Source: Acidobacteriota bacterium
GTDB lineage: Bacteria; Acidobacteriota; Vicinamibacteria; Marinacidobacterales; Marinacidobacteraceae
Length of the DNA: 49,151 nt
Direction: 5' to 3'
Assembly: GCA_022826825.1 (NCBI GenBank)
Contig: JAJDUD010000042.1
Location: 1-49,151, forward strand
This document shows positions 23,943 to 31,581 of the stretch, piece after piece. Under the pieces are notes generated by a model. It was not told where the DNA came from. It did no database searches and saw only the letters and a program-made list of their open reading frames with translations. The first letter of the stretch is position 1. The number at the start of each line of letters is the position of its first letter. Position numbers and translations under genes: made by a program.

Positions 23943-25895
23943 ATGAAGGACCCCGAGCGTCGCGCTCTCGTTCTTACCCTTGTCATCCTGTTCTCCGGCG
24001 CTCTCCTGACGGCCGGCGAGTCGGAGAGCCGGATCACGCTTCAGGACCTCGTCTCCGTTGAACGACTCGGCGACACCGCAATCTCGCCCGACGGACGGGA
24101 GATCGCGTTGGTTCGGGACGGCCAGATCGTGATGATGCCGGCCGAGGGTGGCTGGCCCGTTCCCCTGACAACGACCGCCGGTGGAAAATCCGGGCTGAGC
24201 TGGTCCCCGGATGGAGGCCGTCTCGCCTATGCGAGCGGCGGCCACATCTGGGTGGTCGCGGCGTCCGGAGGCGAGCCCCGGCAACTCACCCACGCTCCGC
24301 CCGGTCCCGGGGACCCGCGACGGGCGGCAGACCGTTCCCCGCGCTGGTCCCCGGCGGGCAAATGGATCCTGTTCGCGACCGGGCGGGGCGGAAACCAGGA
24401 CCTCATGGTCGTGAGCGAGGATGGCATGACCTCCTCCTATCTCACGCGTACGGAAGCCGACGAACTCAGCGCCGCCTGGTCACCCGATGGAACGCGGGTG
24501 TCCTACACGGAGCGGGCGCCCGAGTACTTCAGCGGGAAGCTCAAGGTCCTCGAATTCGATGCGACGGCCGGGACCGCACGCGGTAAGCCCGTCGAGCTCC
24601 ACCACTCCCCCACCGACCGTGGCGGCGGCTGGGCCATCCCCGAGGCCGCCTGGGCCCCGGACGGAAAAACTCTGGTGGTGGCCCTGCAGCACAGCGGCTG
24701 GGACAAGCTCTACTCCATTCCGGTGGCTGGTGGTGAGCCGAAGCCGTTTACCGAGGGCGATTCCGAAGATGGAAGCCCCGTGTTCTCACCGGACGGCAAG
24801 TTCCTCGCATTCGTCTCCAACCGGCACAACCTCGAGGAGCGGCACGTCTGGATCCTGCCGCTTGACGGAGGCTCACCTCGCCGGCTGACTTCCGGGGGCC
24901 CGGTCGTCGAGGGCGCCCCGAGGTGGTCGCCCGAAGGGAGCCGGATCTACTTCTCGCGCAGCACGCCGCTCGAGCCGGAAAACCTGATGGTCGCCGCGAC
25001 CGCGGCGACCGAGGCTCCCCGGCACGTGACGCACATCCTCCCCAGGAACTTCAAGCGGGCCGGATTCCCGCTGCCGGAGGAAGTTCACTACCGGGGAAAG
25101 GATGGCCTCGACATCGCGGCGATGCTCTACAAGCCCCATGGATTCGAAGCCGGCAAGCGCTATCCGGCCGTCCTCTGGATACACGGAGGACCCGAAGGGC
25201 AGGACGTCTTCAACTGGGATCCGTGGGCGCTCCTCCTGGCGCAGGAGGGGTACCTTGTGCTGCAGCCGAACTACCGCGGAAGCCGGGGCTACGGCGAGGC
25301 GTTCCGCAATCTGAACGTCGAGGACAGCGGCGGCGGCGAGATGGACGACGTCGCGGCGGGCGCCCGGTATCTCGTCGACAACGGGCTCGCGGACCCGGCG
25401 CGGCTCGGCATCGGGGGCGGCAGTCACGGCGGAACCATGGTCGCCTACGCGGTCACGAAGTATCCGGATCTCTTCCAGGCCGCCGTGGAGCTCTTCGGCG
25501 TCACGGATCGGGCGACCTACATCGAGCGCACCAACAGGGGCTCCGCGATCCGGTGGATCATGAAGATGGGTGGCACTCCCGACGAAAAGCCCGAGGTCTA
25601 TCGCAAGGCGAACATCCTTCTGGACGTTGCCGGAATCGAGACGCCTCTCCTCGTAATGCACGGTGAGGAGGATCCCCAGGTGCCTCCCTACGAATCGACC
25701 CAGTTCGTCAAAGCCCTGTCGAAGCACGGCAAGACGCACGCCTATTTCACCTATCCTGGCGAGCCCCATGGTTTCCGGCAGCCGGACAATCGCATCGACG
25801 CCTGGACCAGACAGCTCGCTTTCCTCGCGAAGTACCTGCAGCCGGAGTACGGAAAAGCGATCACCTCCACCGAGGAACTGGTTCTCAGGCGGTAG
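23943..25895 (+). CDS. Secreted S9 family peptidase (prolyl oligopeptidase/acyl-peptidase type)
   Basis: A 650-residue serine peptidase. Signal peptide about residues 1-25. The N-terminal beta-propeller shows repeated W/F-S-P-x-G blades (ISPDG, WSPDG, WSPAG, WSPDG, WAPDG, FSPDG, WSPEG). The C-terminal alpha/beta hydrolase has the catalytic Ser494 in GGGSHGG, Asp577 in GEEDPQVPP and His609 in GEPHGF. It cleaves short peptides, so it would act in the periplasm on material brought in by outer-membrane receptors. GAGGAGGT ribosome site upstream. The creatininase gene begins 31 nt later on the same strand. Confidence 0.93.
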   Translation: MKDPERRALVLTLVILFSGALLTAGESESRITLQDLVSVERLGDTAISPDGREIALVRDGQIVMMPAEGGWPVPLTTTAGGKSGLSWSPDGGRLAYASGGHIWVVAASGGEPRQLTHAPPGPGDPRRAADRSPRWSPAGKWILFATGRGGNQDLMVVSEDGMTSSYLTRTEADELSAAWSPDGTRVSYTERAPEYFSGKLKVLEFDATAGTARGKPVELHHSPTDRGGGWAIPEAAWAPDGKTLVVALQHSGWDKLYSIPVAGGEPKPFTEGDSEDGSPVFSPDGKFLAFVSNRHNLEERHVWILPLDGGSPRRLTSGGPVVEGAPRWSPEGSRIYFSRSTPLEPENLMVAATAATEAPRHVTHILPRNFKRAGFPLPEEVHYRGKDGLDIAAMLYKPHGFEAGKRYPAVLWIHGGPEGQDVFNWDPWALLLAQEGYLVLQPNYRGSRGYGEAFRNLNVEDSGGGEMDDVAAGARYLVDNGLADPARLGIGGGSHGGTMVAYAVTKYPDLFQAAVELFGVTDRATYIERTNRGSAIRWIMKMGGTPDEKPEVYRKANILLDVAGIETPLLVMHGEEDPQVPPYESTQFVKALSKHGKTHAYFTYPGEPHGFRQPDNRIDAWTRQLAFLAKYLQPEYGKAITSTEELVLRR

Positions 25896-25926
25896 GCGCA
25901 TCTCCGTCCCCAAGGAGTCTTGAGAC

Positions 25927-26853
25927 ATGCCCAAGAAAATGTTGCCCCTTGCCATCATCGCCGCCGTCCTGGCAGCGAGCGGCGCCGGCGCCCAGACGAA
26001 TCCGCTCTGGGGAGAGACGAAGGTCAAGAACTACCTGCCGCACATGAGCTGGACGGAGGTCGAGGACCTCCTCACCCGGACGGACATGGTCATCATGCCG
26101 GTGGGAGCGCTCGAAGAGCACGGGCCGCACCTGCCCATCGGCACCGACATCCTGAACGGTCTCGAGCGCGCCAAGCTGGTCGCCCAGCGGACCGACGTGC
26201 TGGTGGCGCCGATCCTCTTTCCCGGCAATTCCCCGTATCACCTGGGCTTTCCGGGAACCATCAGCCTTCCGGCGGAGACGATCCAGCAGGTCTTCTTCCA
26301 GGCCGCCCAGAGCCTCATGCGGCAGGGTTTCAAGCGGTTCCTGATCCTGAACGCGCACGGAGGCAACCGCGTCATCTCCCAGTACATCGCCGACCGCATC
26401 AATCACGAGACGGCGGGAATCGCCGTCGAGCTGGGCGCCGCGGCGGCACCGTTCCGCCAGGAGACCAGGGGGGAGCCCACTTCCGGAGAGCCCGTGTTCG
26501 ACCGGCACGCGGGCGTGGGCGAGACATCGAGTTCGCTCTACCTCACCCCCGATCTCGTGGATCTCTCGAAGGCCCGCCCCGCCACCCTCACGATGCCGGA
26601 GCACCTGGAGCGGATGGTCCCCGAAGTGGTTGCGGGAGATCCCACTGCGCTGAGGGTGTTTCTCGCCGAGAGCCTGAAGGCCGAAGAGACCGGCAAGGGC
26701 ACCTCCACCCGGGAGATCACCGATACCGGCGTCTGGAGCGAGCGCGATCTGGAGGAATCGAGCGTGGAACGCGGCCGCCTGGCGGCGGAAGCCTTCGTCG
26801 AGGCCGCGGTCGCGTTCATCGAGCGCTGGAAGGAACTCCGTCCGATGGAGTAG
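25927..26853 (+). CDS. Exported creatininase family amidohydrolase
   Basis: A 308-residue protein with a signal peptide (about residues 1-22, ending AGAQ). The metal-binding block GALEEHGPHLPIGTD (Glu63/64, His65, His68, Asp75) and NAHGGN mark the creatininase/creatinine amidohydrolase family, which are two-metal enzymes opening cyclic amides. Other members act in cofactor and riboflavin pathways (for example MftE, ArfB), so the substrate is open. Export is unusual for this family, whose best-known members are cytoplasmic. It lies 31 nt behind the S9 peptidase, with a possible weak ribosome site (AAGGAG), and ends just before a MITE. Confidence 0.9.
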   Translation: MPKKMLPLAIIAAVLAASGAGAQTNPLWGETKVKNYLPHMSWTEVEDLLTRTDMVIMPVGALEEHGPHLPIGTDILNGLERAKLVAQRTDVLVAPILFPGNSPYHLGFPGTISLPAETIQQVFFQAAQSLMRQGFKRFLILNAHGGNRVISQYIADRINHETAGIAVELGAAAAPFRQETRGEPTSGEPVFDRHAGVGETSSSLYLTPDLVDLSKARPATLTMPEHLERMVPEVVAGDPTALRVFLAESLKAEETGKGTSTREITDTGVWSERDLEESSVERGRLAAEAFVEAAVAFIERWKELRPME

Positions 26854-26889
26854 GGAACACCGGCCGGGAGCGCCGGCTTCCGGTTTCCG

Positions 26890-27076
26890 CTAGCAGCCTG
26901 TGGAGAAAGTGACGTGAGCACCGAGAACGGCGAGGCGCCCGGCTGGCAAGGCGCGTGAGAGAGGAATACCGAGCGTATTCCGACCGAAACGCAACGATGA
27001 GGGCCGCGCAGCGGCCCGGTTCAGACGGGATGCATCGCCGTTCGAATGCCGCGTGACTTTTTGCACAGGCTGCTAG
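26890..27076. mobile_element. Complete MITE-like element with inverted ends and CTAG duplication
   Basis: A 187-bp non-coding unit. CTAG at 26890-26893 and at 27073-27076 looks like a target duplication. The inner ends are inverted: CAGCCTGTGGAGAAAGTGACG against CAGCCTGTGCAAAAAGTCACG (18 of 21). The core shares blocks with 37360-37532, 14095-14205 and 15026-15090. No transposase is encoded. It lies between the creatininase gene and the lipoprotein amidohydrolase. Confidence 0.8.
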
Positions 27077-27104
27077 GGTTTCGCCCCGCTGAGGGACCCA
27101 TCCC

Positions 27105-28526
27105 ATGACCCCCTTCCCCACCCACAGCCTGCTGCTCGCCGTGCCGCTCGCGGGAGCCGCGTGTTCCGGTTCCGAGGCGCCGGGCACCCAGGCAGCCGAA
27201 CGCCTGCTGATCGACGGGGGCACCGTGGTGGTCATGGACGAGGCGGGGACCATCCTCGAAGGCGGCGCCGTGCTCGTCGAGGGTGACCGGATCGCGGGCC
27301 TTTTCGACCGGGCGGCGCCCCGGCCGGCGGGAATCCCGACCGTGGACGCCACCGGCCAACTGGTGATCCCGGGTCTCATCAACACCCATGGGCACGCCGC
27401 CATGTCGCTGCTCCGGGGCCTCGCCGACGACCTGCCGCTGATGGACTGGCTGGAACAGAACATCTTCCCCGCGGAGGCCGAGCTGGTCGCGCCCGATTTC
27501 GTCTACTGGGGCACGCTGCTTTCTTCCATCGAGATGCTGAAGAGCGGGACGACCACGTTCGCGGACATGTATTACTTCCCGGACGAAGTGGCGCGGGCCA
27601 CGATCGAGGCCGGGATCCGCGCGGTAGTGGGGCCCAACGTGATCGGCTTTCCGGCCCCCGACTTCGCCACCCCAGAGGAATCGCTCGCCGAGGCGGACGC
27701 CTTCATGGAGCGGTACCGGGATCACCCGCTCCTCATCCCCGGAACCGCCGCCCACGCGCTCTACACGACTCCCCTCGAGCCCACCCGGGCCGCCTTCGAG
27801 ATCGCCGCGCGCCACGAGGCTCCCTTCCAGATCCACGTCGTGGAGGCGCGCGACGAGGACGAACGGATCGAGGCCGCGATCGGGATGCGCACCATCGACG
27901 CGCTCGATTCCATCGGGGCCCTTCGTCCCGGGACCGTGCTCGCCCACGGCACCTACGTTTCGGAGGGGGACATCGCGAAGATCGCGGCGGGCGGCGCGGG
28001 CGTGGCGCACAACCCCGAGAGCAACATGAAACTGGGAGCGGACCGCGCGGCGCCGGTCGAGGCGCTGCTCGCCGCCGGGGTGCCGGTGGGTCTCGGTACC
28101 GACGGCCCGGCGAGCAACAACGACCTCGACATGTTCGGCGAGATGGACACCGCGGCGAAGCTGCACAAGTTCGCCACTGGCGATCCGACCTCGCTCCCGG
28201 CCGAGACGGTCTTCCGCATGACCACCATCTACGGCGCCCGGGTGCTGAACCAGCAGGACCGCATCGGTTCGCTCGAAGTCGGCAAGCGGGCCGACATCGT
28301 GCTCGTCGAGACCCGCCGCGCCGGTATGACCCCGCTCTACCGCCCCTACTCGCACCTCGTCTACGTGACCCGGGGGAGCGACGTCCGCACCGTGCTCGTG
28401 AATGGGCGAATCGTGGTGAGGGACGGCGAAATCACCACCCTCGACGAGGCCGAGGTGATGGAGAAGGCGCTGGGGTTCGCGGATCAGATCCGGGAGGTCG
28501 TGGCGCGGGTGAAGGCTCGGCGGTAG
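27105..28526 (+). CDS. Lipoprotein amidohydrolase (TRZ/ATZ, adenosine-type deaminase group)
   Basis: A 473-residue metal-dependent hydrolase. The N-terminus has a lipobox (LAGAAC, Cys about residue 24). Metal ligands read as HGH in NTHGHAAMSLLRG, the His in HVVEAR, the His in LAHGTY and the Asp in GTDGPASNNDLDMF. This pattern is that of S-adenosylhomocysteine/methylthioadenosine deaminases and triazine hydrolases, which are cytoplasmic; a lipid anchor would place this one in the periplasm. The substrate is therefore uncertain (nucleoside, guanine-like or another amidine). A MITE ends 28 nt before the start, and TAGGGT at 27074 could serve as a -10. Confidence 0.88.
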   Translation: MTPFPTHSLLLAVPLAGAACSGSEAPGTQAAERLLIDGGTVVVMDEAGTILEGGAVLVEGDRIAGLFDRAAPRPAGIPTVDATGQLVIPGLINTHGHAAMSLLRGLADDLPLMDWLEQNIFPAEAELVAPDFVYWGTLLSSIEMLKSGTTTFADMYYFPDEVARATIEAGIRAVVGPNVIGFPAPDFATPEESLAEADAFMERYRDHPLLIPGTAAHALYTTPLEPTRAAFEIAARHEAPFQIHVVEARDEDERIEAAIGMRTIDALDSIGALRPGTVLAHGTYVSEGDIAKIAAGGAGVAHNPESNMKLGADRAAPVEALLAAGVPVGLGTDGPASNNDLDMFGEMDTAAKLHKFATGDPTSLPAETVFRMTTIYGARVLNQQDRIGSLEVGKRADIVLVETRRAGMTPLYRPYSHLVYVTRGSDVRTVLVNGRIVVRDGEITTLDEAEVMEKALGFADQIREVVARVKARR

Positions 28527-28650
28527 CTGCCACTCCACAACAGAAGGTCACCCAGGCGCTCTCACCGAGAGGTGTAAGGGGCTCGGTCGGGCGGATTCAC
28601 ACGACCCCACCCTACCTGCACTAGCGCGATGCCCCCTCTTGTGTTACTAT

Positions 28651-28665
28651 TTACGTAACGCGTAA
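28651..28665. promoter_or_regulatory. Inverted repeat operator before higB
   Basis: TTACG at 28651-28655 and CGTAA at 28661-28665 form a perfect inverted repeat with a 5-nt spacer, in an A+T-rich stretch 22-36 nt before the HigB start. Type II antitoxins of the HigA family bind such sites to repress their own operon, so this is the likely autoregulatory site. Confidence 0.6.
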
Positions 28666-28686
28666 TCTCAATGTCCCACGACATGC

Positions 28687-28965
28687 ATGATCCGAGACTT
28701 CAAGGACAAGGACACTAAGCGATTCTTCGAGGGTACCGATGTGGCGCGCTTTCAAGCGTTCAAGGACCAAGCAACACGTCGGCTCACCATCCTCGACAGT
28801 GCGGACAAACTGGGGGATCTTGCTGGCCTACAAAGCAACCGGCTCAAGGCGCTCAAGGGAGACCGTGCCGGTCAGTACAGCATCAGGATCAACATCCAGT
28901 GGCGCATTTGTTTCGAATGGACCGATGACGGTCCTTCCAAAGTAGAGATCGCGGATTATCACTAA
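28687..28965 (+). CDS. higB: HigB-type toxin (RelE/ParE fold mRNA interferase)
   Basis: A 92-residue protein of normal HigB length. Characteristic stretches are MIRDFKDKDTKRFFEG at the start, LKGDRAGQYSIRINIQWRICF in the core and the final VEIADYH with the conserved C-terminal Tyr-His. HigB toxins cleave mRNA on the ribosome. Toxin-first order with the antitoxin gene 15 nt downstream is the standard HigBA layout. The DNA here is visibly less GC-rich than the neighbours, consistent with recent acquisition. The start is the last of several ATGs in this area and is the only one in frame. Confidence 0.9.
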   Translation: MIRDFKDKDTKRFFEGTDVARFQAFKDQATRRLTILDSADKLGDLAGLQSNRLKALKGDRAGQYSIRINIQWRICFEWTDDGPSKVEIADYH

Positions 28966-28980
28966 GAGAGGCGCCGCAAA

Positions 28981-30429
28981 ATGACTACTAAGAGCGGTAT
29001 GGCTCCCGTTCATCCAGGTGAGATCCTTCGCGAGGAACTCAGCGAGCTTGGACTTTCGGCCAGAGCGTTGGCAAGAGCGATTGACGTGCCGGTCAATCGA
29101 GTTACAGCGATCCTCAACGGTAACCGGGGCATTACCGCCGACACTGCCCTTCGCCTGGGTCGCTACTTCGACACGACCGCACAGTTTTGGCTCAACCTGC
29201 AGCAGACTTGGCAGATTCGCCAGGCAGAGATCGACGCGGCATCGCACGTGGCGCAGATCACTCCGCGCCAAGTTGAGGTAATTCGGGAAGCTGCCCGTGC
29301 AGCCAGAGCCATGCAGGACATCTCCGCGAGCGCTGCTGGGGCGTTCCGGATCATCGAACACAACACGGCTCTTTGCGATCAACTCCGAAGCGCCGAACGA
29401 TCATTCCGCATCCTTGACAGTAATCACCAACTCCTGCGCGCACTCGAGAGTCCACTCGACGAACTCCGGCGTGCGGGGGTCTTCGAAACTAACTTCTGCA
29501 GCGAACTGAGACGCACTCAACAGTGGCTGATCGACTACAACAAGCAGTTCCGACTCCCCGCTTCATCCGAAATCGCAAGCTTAGTCACCGAACTAAGGGC
29601 TACTTCGGACATGATGCTCGAAGTTACCGCGCTGCGGCGCACCATCGAGTCACTGCAGAATCCATGGCTCGATGCCAAGGACACGCTCGGCTCGGTTCGG
29701 CGCCTCTGGAGCCTGCAAGGAATCGGAGACCTGATCTCGCAGCAAGCGACGTTCGACCGAGCCGTTGCAAAGAGCCTCCGGGCCAGCCTTGGCGACTGGC
29801 GCGGTGCGATCAGCTGGCCAACGGAGATTTGGACTGACTTCGGTGCCCGTGCGGATTTCTACGCCGAACTCGGTTTCGACGAGGGCCTTACCGACATGCC
29901 TGCCGCAGCCTTTCGCGAGGCCACGGCGACCACGATTCAATCCGAGCCTCCTTCCCTTGTCGACAACTACGAGCCGCCGGACCCGCCAGCGCAGCCCGCC
30001 GACACGGTAGAGGTTCTCTCCCGCACCCGCGAGGCTCACGACTGGCTTCAAGGCCTCGAAAGCCAAGTGCGTCGTTTCATCGACAGAAAAATGACCCAAG
30101 CATTTGGCCCAGATTGGCCACAGCACCAGCTTCCCGGTCACAAGTATGCCGAATGGACATCGAAGCAGGAGGCGGCAGGTCGATCCGCTGAGCGGTCTCC
30201 CCTGATCATCTATGCCGACTTCGACGACTACGCACTAGTCGTATGTGAGCGAGGCAACTGGGAACAGGCGTTCAGACCTTTCTTTGGCTATCCCGAGAGT
30301 GTCCGCGAGTCGTTCCAGCGCTTGCAACCGATCCACCTCGACACGATGCACGCAAGGCCGATCACTCAGGCCGACGAACTGCTGCTTCACGTCGAAACCA
30401 AGAGGATCATGCAGTGCATCGCCGCGTGA
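28981..30429 (+). CDS. HigA-like antitoxin fused to C-terminal Swt1-type HEPN domain
   Basis: A 482-residue protein. Residues 1-100 are a complete HigA antitoxin: MAPVHPGEILREEL, an XRE helix-turn-helix (LSARALARAIDVPVNRVTAILNGNRG) and FDTTAQFWLNLQQ. Normal HigA ends there. Here a mostly helical middle follows (about 100-340), with an S-L-G-D-W-R...F-Y-A-E-L-G-F block at about 265-300. A C-terminal domain (about 345-480) resembles the Swt1 HEPN family: RRFIDRKMTQAFGPDWP, PLIIYADFDDYALVV, GNWEQAFRPFFG, ESFQRL and TMHARPITQADELLL. An R447-x4-H452 spacing (RLQPIH) is visible, as in HEPN RNases, but whether it is the active pair is unproven. It lies 15 nt after higB. The protein may be both antitoxin and effector. 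Confidence 0.82.
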   Translation: MTTKSGMAPVHPGEILREELSELGLSARALARAIDVPVNRVTAILNGNRGITADTALRLGRYFDTTAQFWLNLQQTWQIRQAEIDAASHVAQITPRQVEVIREAARAARAMQDISASAAGAFRIIEHNTALCDQLRSAERSFRILDSNHQLLRALESPLDELRRAGVFETNFCSELRRTQQWLIDYNKQFRLPASSEIASLVTELRATSDMMLEVTALRRTIESLQNPWLDAKDTLGSVRRLWSLQGIGDLISQQATFDRAVAKSLRASLGDWRGAISWPTEIWTDFGARADFYAELGFDEGLTDMPAAAFREATATTIQSEPPSLVDNYEPPDPPAQPADTVEVLSRTREAHDWLQGLESQVRRFIDRKMTQAFGPDWPQHQLPGHKYAEWTSKQEAAGRSAERSPLIIYADFDDYALVVCERGNWEQAFRPFFGYPESVRESFQRLQPIHLDTMHARPITQADELLLHVETKRIMQCIAA

Positions 30430-30506
30430 CGTTGCGGTGGCACACTGAAGAAGAGTCGCAGTACCCAGCTCCCGGACGGGAGTCCCGGGTGTGAGGGGAA
30501 TAACTT

Positions 30507-30525
30507 CGCCCGCCGGAGGCGGGCG
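30507..30525. terminator. Strong GC hairpin between convergent genes
   Basis: A perfect 8-bp stem, CGCCCGCC / GGCGGGCG, with loop GGA, between the HEPN fusion gene and the convergent HisN-like gene. It is followed at once by a second hairpin inside the repeat at 30527. No T-run. Confidence 0.45.
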
Positions 30526-30526
30526 G

Positions 30527-30556
30527 TGCCGGTCTGGAGACCGGCGTTCCAAGCCG
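30527..30556. repeat. GC-rich intergenic repeat, copy 3
   Basis: TGCCGG core with a perfect hairpin, GCCGGTCT / AGACCGGC (30528-30535, 30538-30545), then GTTCCAAGCCG. Compared with copy 2 the two stem arms differ by compensating changes, so pairing is kept. Between convergent genes. Confidence 0.7.
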
Positions 30557-30585
30557 TACGCGCCGGCGTGCCGGCCGGATTCCCG

Positions 30586-31365
30586 CTACGTCCCACGGAC
30601 CTCGGCCAGCAACTCCAGCACCTCGTCGTGGAGGGCGCCGTTCGTGCTCAGCGCGTTCGGGCCGTGGATGGTGCGGTTGCCGTCCCAGTCGGTGAAGCGG
30701 CCACCTGCCTCCTCGAGGATCGGCAGGAAGGGGCTCGAATCCCACGCCTTCATCTCGGGATCGAGGCCGATTTCGGAGCGTCCGGTGCACACCAGCGCGT
30801 GACCGAAGGCGTCGCCCCAGGTGCGGCGGACGGCGCCCTTCGCGCCGACCGCGTCCCAGATGGGGCCGATGGTCGCCGGATCGGTCGTCGTGGCGAGCGC
30901 GTTCCCCATCTCGGTCACCCTCGAGACCTGGGCCGGGCGGCCGTTCCAGAAGGCCCCTTCGCCGCGGGCGCCGGTGACCATCTCGCCGAGTCCCGCGATG
31001 TTGCACACGCCGACGACGGCCTCGTCATGGATCTCGAGGCCGATCAGCATCCCGAACAGTGGCACGCCGTGGATGAACGAGGTGGTGCCGTCGATGGGAT
31101 CGAGGATCCAGCGGTGCGCCGGGTCGGACCCCGATTCCCCGTCCTCTTCCCCGAGGATCCGGTGACGGGGGAACTTCGCCTCGATGCGCTTCCGGAGCAG
31201 CCGCTCGCCGGCGATGTCGGCCTCGGTGACCGGCGTCCGGTCCGGCTTCGTGGAGACGCCCACGCCCACCTGGAAGTGGCTCATGATGAGACGCCCGGCC
31301 TCCCAGGCGATCTCGGTGGCGAAGTCCAACAACTCGCGAGTGCTGGCCGGGGCCTTGTCGTTCAT
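30586..31365 (-). CDS. hisN: Inositol monophosphatase family protein, histidinol-phosphatase-like
   Basis: A 259-residue Mg-dependent phosphatase. The family's metal sites are clear: GEED (about residue 72), WILDPIDGTTSF (about 87-98) and KAWDSSPFLPILEEAGG (about 205-220). The stretch GDAFGHALVCTGRSEIGLDPEMKAWD is closer to HisN-type histidinol-phosphate phosphatases than to general SuhB/ImpA inositol phosphatases, so histidine biosynthesis is the favoured role. No other his gene is nearby, so the assignment stays at family level. Cytoplasmic, with a GAGGAG ribosome site. Confidence 0.87.
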   Translation of the reverse strand: MNDKAPASTRELLDFATEIAWEAGRLIMSHFQVGVGVSTKPDRTPVTEADIAGERLLRKRIEAKFPRHRILGEEDGESGSDPAHRWILDPIDGTTSFIHGVPLFGMLIGLEIHDEAVVGVCNIAGLGEMVTGARGEGAFWNGRPAQVSRVTEMGNALATTTDPATIGPIWDAVGAKGAVRRTWGDAFGHALVCTGRSEIGLDPEMKAWDSSPFLPILEEAGGRFTDWDGNRTIHGPNALSTNGALHDEVLELLAEVRGT

Positions 31366-31566
31366 GTTCCGGAGATCTCCTCGCCCGCCGCGCTGGCAGC
31401 GCGGCGCGAACTATGTCATGCGGTCGGGGCTGGAACGGTTCGGAAACGGCGTCTCCCCACGGGCTTCACGGTCTTCTCACCGCTGCGTCCCGCGGCTCTC
31501 ACGCGTCCCGCAAGACCTGTCGCCGCGCCGCCGTGTTTCCGACGTGCGCGAGGGCTCGTGGCGCGG

Positions 31567-31572
31567 TAAATT
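31567..31572 (+). promoter_or_regulatory. -10-like TAAATT next to start codon
   Basis: TAAATT is followed by 9 nt (TGACCGGCT) and the ATG at 31582, with no Shine-Dalgarno. It also fits the TAnnTTTG form (TAAATTTG) known from Bacteroidetes promoters. Leaderless transcription is likely. Confidence 0.45.
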
Positions 31573-31581
31573 TGACCGGCT

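Noticed and set aside
26816..27463. 215-codon minus-strand frame
   Set aside because: Runs through the complete MITE and opposite the amidohydrolase gene; repeat translation only.
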